A stretch of 12,726 nucleotides of DNA. It comes from JBIOHP01 sp044449065 (GTDB lineage Bacteria > Bacteroidota > Ignavibacteria > UBA10030 > SZUA-254). Shown here one piece after another: positions 7,801 through 12,726 of this stretch. A program made the position numbers and the translations under genes. Each line of letters starts with the position of its first letter. Position 1 is the first letter of the stretch. The stretch is taken from NCBI GenBank assembly GCA_044449065.1, contig JBIOHP010000049.1, positions 1-12,726 on the forward strand, read 5' to 3'. The notes under the pieces were generated by a model that was not told the DNA's origin, searched no databases, and was given only the letters and a program-made list of their open reading frames with translations.

Positions 7801-9084
7801 CAATCACGTTCATCAATACTTGCTTCTCCTGTGATCGATGCGAAAGGAACAATTTATGTGGGGTCTCTTGATTCAAGCTTCTATGCTATTGATGGATCGA
7901 CAGGCGTAGTCAAATGGTCAAGATATACAGCCGGATCAATCTACTCAACTGCCACAATTTCAAATTCGGGTATTATCTATTTTGCCAATGATGCGGGTGA
8001 ATTGTTTGCAGTTGATAGCTCCGCAAACGTTCAATGGTTTTACCAGCACCGGGCAGCAATTAGAGCCCCGTTGCTGTGTCGAACAGGTACATTATATGTG
8101 GGGACAGATGATTCCACCGTCCTTGCTTTCTATGATGGTTCCGGTAATGTTTCTGGTCTTGCATCCGAATCGCGTTCTGCAATGGATAGTACCGTTCCTC
8201 AGTGGCCGACATTTCAGGGGAACAATCAACGAACGGGAGTGCAGTTTGGTGTCGCTTCCTCGAAGGGTAATTCGGTAAATACTTCTCTGAGTGCAGGCTG
8301 GCAAATTGTTTCTGTTCCAGTGACCGTATTATATCCTTTAAAAACTACTCTTTTCCCAACTTCATCTTCCCAAGCCTATACATATGCAGACGGATATATA
8401 ACCAAGGATACACTGAGTGTTGGTTCTGCATATTGGTTGAAATTTCCATCCGGAGGTCCGTTTCATTTCAATGGTTTCCAAGTGAAAGAAGATACAATTG
8501 CGATCAGAAAGGGATGGAACATGGTTGGCTCCATATCTGTGCCTATTCCCATCGCAAATGTAGTCTCCATCCCGGGCGGCATTATTACGTCAAAGTTCTT
8601 TGGATATAATAAGGGATATTTTATGAACGACAGCATACTGCCGGGTAGAGGGTACTGGATAAAGACAAACCAGGAAGGGCAACTCATATTATCTTCATCC
8701 TCGTCAATCTCATCAGTTGCACATATAAGGATAGTTCCATCTGATGAAATGCCACCATCACCTCCCGGTGAAGTGGAAACGAAAGAAGCGGGATTGCCAA
8801 ATGAATATGTTTTGGCTCAAAACTACCCAAATCCATTCAATCCGACAACCATGTTCATGTATGCGCTTCCATACCAATCGAGAATACGATTTATCATCTA
8901 TAATGTGCTGGGTCAGGTCGTCGGAACTCTCAACGATGGAATTCAGCCAGCCGGTTATCGGGAAGCAATGTGGAATGCATCAAACGTTGCATCCGGCATC
9001 TATTTTTATCGCCTCGACGCAACATCTGTTAACGATCCATCAAAACACTTCTCGCAAACTCGGAAGATGGTTCTGATTAAATAA
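4804..9084 (+). CDS. Large secreted LamG/FN3/PKD/beta-propeller protein with T9SS sorting tail
   Basis: This 1426-residue cell-surface or extracellular protein has a signal peptide at about 1-19. Domains in order: LamG-like jelly roll (25-250), FN3-like (267-383), second LamG (390-585), FN3 (601-689), PKD-like (about 692-783, with SYDPDGTID), and a PQQ/BamB-like beta-propeller (about 785-1120) with repeated IYVG...AID...VxW units. After the propeller come WPTFQGNNQRTG (1134-1145), two GW...GYW modules (GWQIVSVP at 1165 and GWNMVGS at 1237), and a T9SS type A/FlgD-like sorting domain (about 1335-1426; NYPNPFNPTT at 1340-1349, SGIYFYRL at 1397-1404, end TRKMVLIK). LamG domains often bind glycans, so adhesion or polysaccharide binding is plausible, but no catalytic motif was seen. 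The gene is AT-richer than its neighbours: hand counts of sample 60-base lines gave 25% and 37% GC, against 50-52% in the methyltransferase genes. GAAGG at 4791-4795 supports the start. Confidence 0.9.
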   Translation: MKFYFFVIFILLSIQFSFSQIPTAGLVAYYPFNGNANDESGNGHDGIVNGATLTTDRFGNVNSAYYFNLFDYISTNYQGVSGNSPRTISFWIKNEFGNRTLTPIQYGGSTTDWNGTYFTVRLNRNYQHDQCGCWLTTFEGVGIDGSQEYLLYATTIGDNNWHHYIYLVDSTVSTFRMIKIFKDGKLVSNANQIIFDWNNNSNLPLNTNVSASFPLIIGKSEASISSSGSQLDAGPTEFLDDICMYNRALNFAEIDSLYHEGGWNQNPFAPTLALPLNNATEQPTTVTLSWMDSTINANSIAKGNYLTDAKALKNKKLSAVSLSYKVQIGTDSSFASGIFKDTALTQTSTTISGLKTGTMYYWRVDASDSAWTSTWSSVWHFTTLYFPQSGLVAYYPFNGNANDESGNGNNGKVTGAILSTDRYGQSNSAYSFGGNGEYIDCGNSSAFNITGSISIAAFIYSNNFDTDHGILSKMAGGSSTITYDLVTNAPNSTPPLNRIRWLGLFSKPINTGQWYFIVTVFDAQARKAYIYVDGALSDSFSNTPSTIASNSDHVYIGAHQPLSIPQWSWNGKLDDIRIYNRVLNIAEIDSLYHEGGWNPISAPTELGGSASDGKVILSWKKGAQGTPVRFRIYRANSSPASVLIDSVSSDTTQYTDSGVTNGSVYYYRLTEVNSSLVESNFSNEISVTPFNHRPIAVPLRDTSIFNAGRIQTTQITLSALGSYDPDGTIDSIFWYVNNNLVAYASQLTNDLVYNFGPGTSKVMLVVQDNKGGRDTSAAKVTRVASKIALNGPIDAGMSLLGDSVLYAIATGDAIYRIDYDGNIVLSLSVNGNVLSASSIGFDTTVYIGSTDRNLYAFSKNGVPLWPPIPLGGVLSATPTIDSANNRLYVGVQNRNFFAINRTTGLVAWNFFSNAPITNSAVITTDGILVFSTAKGTIYGFDLKNLPSPVTPAWVLSLQDTITTSPAIDAQGYFYFGTRSGRVDKISLSRGESASIVWDFQSRSSILASPVIDAKGTIYVGSLDSSFYAIDGSTGVVKWSRYTAGSIYSTATISNSGIIYFANDAGELFAVDSSANVQWFYQHRAAIRAPLLCRTGTLYVGTDDSTVLAFYDGSGNVSGLASESRSAMDSTVPQWPTFQGNNQRTGVQFGVASSKGNSVNTSLSAGWQIVSVPVTVLYPLKTTLFPTSSSQAYTYADGYITKDTLSVGSAYWLKFPSGGPFHFNGFQVKEDTIAIRKGWNMVGSISVPIPIANVVSIPGGIITSKFFGYNKGYFMNDSILPGRGYWIKTNQEGQLILSSSSSISSVAHIRIVPSDEMPPSPPGEVETKEAGLPNEYVLAQNYPNPFNPTTMFMYALPYQSRIRFIIYNVLGQVVGTLNDGIQPAGYREAMWNASNVASGIYFYRLDATSVNDPSKHFSQTRKMVLIK
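4876..6099 (+). repeat. Internal duplication of the LamG module start
   Basis: Codons 25-67 (4876-5004) and 390-432 (5971-6099) encode segments identical at 33 of 43 residues, both opening with GLVAYYPFNGNANDESGNG. The module ends match even better: residues 245-264 and 579-598 agree at 18 of 20 positions around AEIDSLYHEGGWN, while the middles diverge strongly. This indicates an intragenic duplication whose centre has diversified. Confidence 0.85.
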
Positions 9085-9107
9085 GGACATAAAGATAGGA
9101 TTGAAAC

Positions 9108-9134
9108 AAAAGGGTAGTTCACGCTATCCTTTTT
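9108..9134 (+). terminator. Probable intrinsic terminator after the large secreted-protein gene
   Basis: Bases 9108-9117 can pair with 9124-9133 (10 bp, including one G-T wobble) around the loop TTCACG. The T-run TTTTT (9130-9134) forms the end of the right arm. It begins 24 bases after the TAA of the 1426-residue gene, the expected place. The stem is A/T-rich at its base, so strength is moderate. Confidence 0.5.
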
Positions 9135-9142
9135 GAAATAGT

Positions 9143-9177
9143 CAGCCAAATTGATTGGTTGGTAAACTTCGGGAAAG
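9143..9177 (+). repeat. Right copy of 35-base flanking similarity
   Basis: This is the partner of 4684-4718 (26/35 identical without gaps). It lies about 60 bases before the zinc-ribbon gene's start codon. The two copies bracket the AT-rich 1426-residue gene. They may be a shared upstream element or remnants of a duplication junction. Confidence 0.4.
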
Positions 9178-9238
9178 TAAATATATTACAACTTTATTCA
9201 AGTAACAATTAGAATATGTAAAACAAAAGGATAAAACG

Positions 9239-9487
9239 ATGAATAACTCTAACGAAACAATACCGCTGAATTGTCCTTCTTGCCACAAGCCAATTCACTC
9301 CACACTAAAAGAAATAATCACGTGGAAAAAGGTAAAATGCCCTTCTTGTCATGGCGAGATAATATTCGATACAATGGCGGTCAATAATGTGAGCAGGGCA
9401 ATTAAAGATTTGGAAAAAGCAGAAAATAATTTCGAGATGTCGCGTTCCAAAATAATGCAGAAAGCCAGCTTTCTCCTTAAAAAGTAG
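9239..9487 (+). CDS. Small double-CPSC zinc-ribbon protein
   Basis: This is an 82-residue hypothetical protein. Two identical CPSC knuckles (residues 12-15 and 34-37), each followed by histidine, should bind one zinc ion in a rubredoxin-like ribbon. The rest (about 47-80) is a charged, lysine/glutamate-rich stretch predicted to be helical. Such a ribbon plus helix could bind nucleic acid or protein, or act as a small adaptor, but no family name is recognised. AAAGG (9226-9230) precedes the ATG at good spacing, and codon use is AT-rich like the preceding large gene. It is separated from that gene by a probable terminator, so it likely has its own promoter. Spacing, ribosome site and the paired Cys motifs make it a likely real gene. 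Confidence 0.75.
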   Translation: MNNSNETIPLNCPSCHKPIHSTLKEIITWKKVKCPSCHGEIIFDTMAVNNVSRAIKDLEKAENNFEMSRSKIMQKASFLLKK

Positions 9488-9532
9488 CATAAACGAAATA
9501 CTTTAGTACGGGGAAGTCGGCAGGGAGGGGTG

Positions 9533-9598
9533 ATGATTTTATTATTACATACTCAGATCGAAATTATACTAATTATAATCCATGCAACCTCTTCGTAA
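9533..9598 (+). CDS. Possible 21-codon leader peptide overlapping the homocysteine methyltransferase start
   Basis: An ATG at 9533 opens a 21-codon frame ending with TAA at 9596-9598, 17 bases beyond and in a different frame from the ATG at 9582. It is preceded by a strong purine-rich sequence (AGGGAGGGG, 9522-9530), although the spacing to ATG is very short. The peptide would be strongly hydrophobic (many I and L). The downstream gene has no ribosome site of its own, so translational coupling is conceivable. It may equally be chance. Confidence 0.25.
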   Translation: MILLLHTQIEIILIIIHATSS

Positions 9599-10463
9599 CA
9601 GATTAACACAACCCGGCGTCATCATCGCCGACGGGGCGATGGGGACGATGCTTTTTCAACGCGGATTGAAGCCGGGCGAGTGTCCGGAGCGGATGAACCT
9701 GGAACGCCCAGAAATCCTCGAAGAGATCGCCGGATTGTATCTACAGTCGGGCGCGGAAATAATCCAAACCAACACCTTCGGCGGCTCGCCGCTGAAACTC
9801 TCCGCGTACGGTCTCGATGGCAAAACGGAAGAGATCAACGCCAACGCGGTGCGCGCAGTCAGGAATGCCGTCGGCAACGAAGCATACATCTCCGCCTCGT
9901 GCGGGCCCAGCGGCAAAATCCTCGAGCCGTACGGCGATACGCTTCCCGAAGCCGTGTACGATTCGTATCTCCGGCAAATGAAAGCACTGATCGAAAGCGG
10001 CGCCGATATGATCTGCGTCGAAACCATGTCCGATCTGAACGAAGCAACGCTGGCAGTGAAAGCCGCAAAATCGGTCTCATCCTCCATCCCCGTCTGCGCC
10101 ACTATGACGTTCGATCTCACCCCGCGCGGGTTTTACACCATGATGGGAACGACAATCGCGCAGGCGGTTGAAGGATTAACCGCCGCCGGAGCCGATATCA
10201 TCGGATCGAACTGCGGAAACGGAATTCTCAATATGATTAAAATCTCTGAGGAATTTTCGCGGCACGCGTCGTTGCCTGTGATGATTCAATCGAACGCTGG
10301 CATACCGGAATTGCGGGATGGGATTTCGGTCTTCCCCGAATCGCCGGAGTTTATGGCGGAACAATGCGTTGCCTTGCAACGGTTAGGCGTGAAGATTATC
10401 GGCGGGTGCTGCGGCACAACGCCGGAACATATTGCGGCGATAAAGAAAGCGGTGCAGTCATAA
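9582..10463 (+). CDS. Stand-alone homocysteine S-methyltransferase (MetH N-terminal module type)
   Basis: This 293-residue TIM-barrel enzyme of the PF02574 family methylates homocysteine to methionine. The family opening DGAMGT is at residues 17-22. The three zinc-ligand cysteines are present: C211 in GSNCGNG and C276/C277 in GGCCGTTPEH (274-283). These activate the homocysteine thiolate. The protein stops after this module, whereas full MetH (about 1200 residues) continues with folate, cobalamin and reactivation modules. Two of those modules occur as separate genes at 3236-4602, so this may be the acceptor part of a split B12-dependent system. Alternatives are an S-methylmethionine/betaine-type enzyme that takes methyl directly, or a split MetH using a folate module elsewhere. 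The start was chosen because the N-terminus matches the family. No Shine-Dalgarno is adjacent. Its moderate GC resembles the mttB operon rather than the intervening genes. Confidence 0.9.
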   Translation: MQPLRNRLTQPGVIIADGAMGTMLFQRGLKPGECPERMNLERPEILEEIAGLYLQSGAEIIQTNTFGGSPLKLSAYGLDGKTEEINANAVRAVRNAVGNEAYISASCGPSGKILEPYGDTLPEAVYDSYLRQMKALIESGADMICVETMSDLNEATLAVKAAKSVSSSIPVCATMTFDLTPRGFYTMMGTTIAQAVEGLTAAGADIIGSNCGNGILNMIKISEEFSRHASLPVMIQSNAGIPELRDGISVFPESPEFMAEQCVALQRLGVKIIGGCCGTTPEHIAAIKKAVQS

Positions 10464-10491
10464 TCGATTATCATCACTTCACACACCCCGT

Positions 10492-10506
10492 CTCGACTTC
10501 GTCGAG
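10492..10506. repeat. Short perfect hairpin
   Basis: CTCGAC (10492-10497) pairs with GTCGAG (10501-10506) around a TTC loop. A weak second stem (10521-10526 with 10531-10538, one bulged A) follows, then a T-run at 10542-10546. That second stem may terminate the homocysteine methyltransferase transcript. Confidence 0.5.
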
Positions 10507-10550
10507 CCACCCCTCTCATGGAGTGGATTGCCACACTCTAGTTTTTCGTC

Positions 10551-10607
10551 ATCGCGATCCCGACCGATTTACCCGCCGTCTTTTTGGCGGGAGTCGGGAG
10601 TAGCGAT
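10551..10607. repeat. Extended multi-segment hairpin
   Basis: Three paired segments are stacked: ATCGC (10551-10555) with GCGAT (10603-10607), TCCCGAC (10558-10564) with GTCGGGA (10593-10599), and CCCGCC (10572-10577) with GGCGGG (10586-10591). The top loop contains TTTTT. The total is 18 bp over 57 bases, so this is a strong structure in either strand's RNA. Confidence 0.65.
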
Positions 10608-10635
10608 CTCCTTATCACCACTCCCAAAATCATTG

Positions 10636-10658
10636 TGAGCGAGACTTCGTCCCGCTCA
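10636..10658. repeat. Hairpin with TTC loop
   Basis: TGAGCG (10636-10641) pairs with CGCTCA (10653-10658), and GAC (10643-10645) with GTC (10649-10651), closing a TTC loop with one mismatch between the segments. The loop and closing GAC/GTC are the same as in the hairpin at 10492-10506, so the two may be related. Confidence 0.55.
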
Positions 10659-10706
10659 ACATTCTAACCCGACACACCCCGTCTCCCGACTGTCGATGTA
10701 TTTTCT

Positions 10707-10763
10707 TAACCCAACCCCGCGCCCCTTCCCTTAAAAAAATGGAAGGGGATGGGGGATGGGTTA
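10707..10763. terminator. Large hairpin, possible bidirectional terminator
   Basis: TAACCCA (10707-10713) pairs with TGGGTTA (10757-10763), and CCCCTTCC (10722-10729) with GGAAGGGG (10741-10748). C- and G-runs between them can pair further, and the loop is A-rich. It lies about 40 bases past the stop codon of the minus-strand barrel gene, a sensible terminator position. No clear T-run follows on either strand, so a palindromic repeat is the alternative. The pairing itself is certain; the role is inferred. Confidence 0.5.
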
Positions 10764-10803
10764 CAGTTAGTAAAATTCCACTTGTCAAATCGAAGATCTA
10801 CCC

Positions 10804-12726
10804 TCACCTCACCGTATACGTAAACGTCAGCAACACGTAGCGCGACAAGACTTCGCTCTGCGTGTCTTCAACATACGTCTCCGTTATCGTGCGGTTGACG
10901 CTTTGATTCTGCTTGAGGAGATCGTTCACGGCAACGCGGACCTCCCCGCGCTGGTTATCGAGAAATTTTTTCCCCAGGGCGATGTTCCAGAGAACGTAGT
11001 TCTGGTTATATCCCCCGCTTAAACCAGAATAAAGAATATTCGTCAGTTCATTGCGGAACACTATCCCGTTCCAGAAAATCAAATTAAATTTCGCCGCGGC
11101 GGTGTGATTAAAATAATGATTATCCTGGCCGGTCGCCGCCGAATTGCGCGAGATATTGTAATTGCCGGTATACGACAGCGTGAAATCCACATCCTGGCTG
11201 ATATTGCTGCTCAACACTCCTCCCTCGCTGATTACATACGTATTCGTAAGATTTAGATCGCTGTTGATCATGCCCGGCGTTCGGGTATACGTCAGCTCCG
11301 TATTAAGGTTCAGGTTGCTGGAGAAAATCGCCGCCGGAAGACTGTATGTCAGGAACGTCCTCGCGTTCCAGTAGCCGTCCAGATTCACCGGCATAGTTAA
11401 TTGCGTGCCGCGGTTCAGCCGGATGCCGCGGGCAAGAACAGTATCGTTCGACGCCGTCAGCGTAGAATTGGCGATATAATTGCCGGTGTAATTCAGCGTT
11501 AAGAACAAAAACCAGCTTCGGAAATCGCCGGGATTTGTTGATGAAATGCGCGTGATAAACGATTGGCTGAACGATTGCTTCAGATCGGGATTCCCCGTGG
11601 AAAGCAGAAGGGGATTAGAATTATCGACGACATTTTGCAACTGGCTGATTTGCGGAGGACTGGTGGATGTTCTGTAAAATATCCGAAGGTTGCTATGGTC
11701 TGCAAAGTTGTACGTCAACATCGCGTTGGGCAGCACATTCGCAAACGATTTATTCAACATATTTGAGAACGGAAAATCCTGCTCTCCGCGCAGCGATGCA
11801 ATCTGATACGAAGCCCCCGCCATGAAGTTAAAACCCGTCGCCCGGAAACGGTATGCAATCCCGCCATTGTTGGTTGTGTACGCATTCTTGTAGGTATTCG
11901 AAAGGTAATTCACTTCATCGGTATATCCCTGCGTCAAAAGATTAAATTTGTATTTCCGGTTATCCGCTTCGCTCATGGTATAGGATGGGTTATACGTAAA
12001 TTGCAGTTGACTGGAACTCGCGAGCGGCTCGGTGTATGCCAATCTCGAAGACAGCGTGTATCCGTCCGTAAGAATCGGAGTTTGCTGGTTGGTGGTATCC
12101 TTTACGGCGCTCGTATCCCGGTAATACGCGGAGTATGATTGTTGAAGTGTCGTCCCCTGCTTGCGGTTCAATCCCGATCCGAAATCGATTGAAACCGTCC
12201 TGCCCGGCGTGTCAAACTTATGCCGGTAGACCAAGTGATTGGTGAGGTTATAGCCGTTCGTCGTTGATTGGTTATCGGTTTGCGTTTGATTGATCGGAGC
12301 GGATGAAGCCAAAGAAGTCAGGCCGCTGAGATCGGAAGTGGAATGGTTATTTTGAAAATAGAGCCGCGGCTGTTCTATCACCGAATTTGAAGAATCGGCG
12401 GTGTACTCGAACCTGCTATCGATGCGATGATTATAATTCCGGGTATCGGAATCTGTATTTTCATTATACGCCGTGCTCGAATCGGGCGTTCCATAATTTT
12501 GACGGGTTAGCTTCTGCGCATTTTCTCCGTTCGTCAGGTTGAAAAAATAACTCTGATTCACATTGAGATGGCTTCCCCATGCCGCTGTGTAATTCGTGCC
12601 GACGGAATTCGTCGTGGTAATGCCGCTTTGCTGCCCCACAAGGAAATTGTTCATAGCATTGCCCCCGATAAATTGGGATCCCCCGCCGCCGGGACTGCCC
12701 ATGCCGCCGCCCCCACCGCTGAAACC
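10804..12726 (-). CDS. Outer-membrane beta-barrel (TonB-receptor-like) protein, 5' end cut by window edge
   Basis: The frame is open to the window edge, giving 640 visible codons that end in TGA at 10804-10806. The protein is rich in alternating polar/aromatic beta-strands (for example GTNYTAAWG, NQSYFFN, LRIFYRTSTSPP) and ends with FTYTVR, as expected for a C-terminal barrel strand. It matches the outer-membrane beta-barrel family (PF14905-like) of Bacteroidota, relatives of TonB-dependent receptors. Proteins of this family are commonly longer, so the signal peptide, carboxypeptidase-regulatory-like domain and plug probably lie beyond 12726. The ATG at 12702 is not the real start, since eight codons upstream (GFSGGGGG) stay in frame. 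Residues around the edge form a glycine-rich loop. The ligand is unknown. The gene converges on the homocysteine methyltransferase gene and is not expected to share its function. Confidence 0.85.
   Translation of the reverse strand, partial: GFSGGGGGMGSPGGGGSQFIGGNAMNNFLVGQQSGITTTNSVGTNYTAAWGSHLNVNQSYFFNLTNGENAQKLTRQNYGTPDSSTAYNENTDSDTRNYNHRIDSRFEYTADSSNSVIEQPRLYFQNNHSTSDLSGLTSLASSAPINQTQTDNQSTTNGYNLTNHLVYRHKFDTPGRTVSIDFGSGLNRKQGTTLQQSYSAYYRDTSAVKDTTNQQTPILTDGYTLSSRLAYTEPLASSSQLQFTYNPSYTMSEADNRKYKFNLLTQGYTDEVNYLSNTYKNAYTTNNGGIAYRFRATGFNFMAGASYQIASLRGEQDFPFSNMLNKSFANVLPNAMLTYNFADHSNLRIFYRTSTSPPQISQLQNVVDNSNPLLLSTGNPDLKQSFSQSFITRISSTNPGDFRSWFLFLTLNYTGNYIANSTLTASNDTVLARGIRLNRGTQLTMPVNLDGYWNARTFLTYSLPAAIFSSNLNLNTELTYTRTPGMINSDLNLTNTYVISEGGVLSSNISQDVDFTLSYTGNYNISRNSAATGQDNHYFNHTAAAKFNLIFWNGIVFRNELTNILYSGLSGGYNQNYVLWNIALGKKFLDNQRGEVRVAVNDLLKQNQSVNRTITETYVEDTQSEVLSRYVLLTFTYTVR

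Larger units (their letters stand above)
10464..10803. other. Gene-free, hairpin-rich gap between convergent genes
   Basis: This 340-base gap lies between the 3' ends of the homocysteine methyltransferase (+) and outer-membrane barrel (-) genes, so it must end both transcripts. No convincing gene was found. It holds at least four inverted repeats: 10492-10506, 10551-10607, 10636-10658 and 10707-10763. It also holds a 14-base direct repeat, ACACACCCCGTCTC, at 10481-10494 and 10672-10685, and GACTTCGTC twice (10495-10503 and 10643-10651). It looks like a cluster of degenerate palindromic intergenic elements. Confidence 0.65.

Noticed and set aside
7157..8163. A PQQ-dependent dehydrogenase within the large secreted protein.
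   Set aside because: The repeats are beta-propeller-like, but no quinoprotein active-site or PQQ-binding signature was seen; a structural propeller is the safer call.
9574..9579. A perfect TATAAT just before the ATG at 9582.
   Set aside because: It would place the transcript start inside the coding region, after the start codon, in an AT-rich stretch where such a hexamer arises easily.
9656..10171. Long open frames on both strands overlapping the homocysteine methyltransferase gene (minus 9656-10120, plus 9680-10171).
   Set aside because: They are low-complexity, Arg/Ser-rich shadows of a gene with clear family motifs and have no domain signs or ribosome sites of their own.
12700..12702. 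ATG at 12702 (minus strand) as the true start of the outer-membrane barrel gene.
   Set aside because: The frame stays open upstream to the window edge, the region is a glycine-rich internal loop, and no signal peptide follows.

Overview
The window most likely comes from a member of the FCB group (Bacteroidota, Ignavibacteriota, Kryptonia and relatives). Two protein signatures support this. A very large secreted protein ends in a type IX secretion (T9SS) sorting domain with the NYPNPFNPTT motif. The gene at the right edge encodes an outer-membrane beta-barrel of the TonB-receptor-like family typical of these phyla. No rRNA, tRNA, CRISPR array or transposase was seen, so the lineage is inferred from protein style only.

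Layout: (1) 40-1410 (+), an APC-family amino-acid/amine permease. (2) 1411-1778, a gene-free gap with a nested palindromic element. (3) 1779-4602 (+), a compact three-gene operon: a non-pyrrolysine MttB-family methyltransferase, a stand-alone MetH-type reactivation-domain protein that overlaps it by one base (TAATG), and a corrinoid-binding protein. (4) 4804-9084 (+), an AT-richer gene for a 1426-residue secreted mosaic protein (LamG, FN3-like, LamG, FN3, PKD-like, beta-propeller, T9SS tail). (5) 9239-9487 (+), a small double-CPSC zinc-ribbon protein. (6) 9582-10463 (+), a stand-alone homocysteine S-methyltransferase with the zinc-site cysteines of the MetH N-terminal module. (7) 10464-10803, a hairpin-rich gap between convergent genes. 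(8) 10804-12726 (-), the outer-membrane barrel gene, cut by the window edge.

The most interesting reading is that regions 3 and 6 together hold the pieces of a cobalamin-dependent methionine synthase split over separate genes: homocysteine module, corrinoid module and reactivation module. The folate-binding module is missing, and an MttB-family protein stands where the methyl-donor module would be. This suggests that methyl groups from a quaternary or methylated amine could pass through the corrinoid protein straight to homocysteine, without methyl-folate. The permease could import the substrate. This is inference: the substrate is unknown, genes outside the window may supply a pterin methyltransferase or a full MetH, and the homocysteine gene is separated from the others by the AT-rich secreted-protein gene.

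The intergenic regions hold several strong inverted repeats. There is also a 35-base sequence, 26/35 identical between two sites, on each side of the large secreted-protein gene; this is compatible with insertion of that gene as a block or with a shared upstream element.
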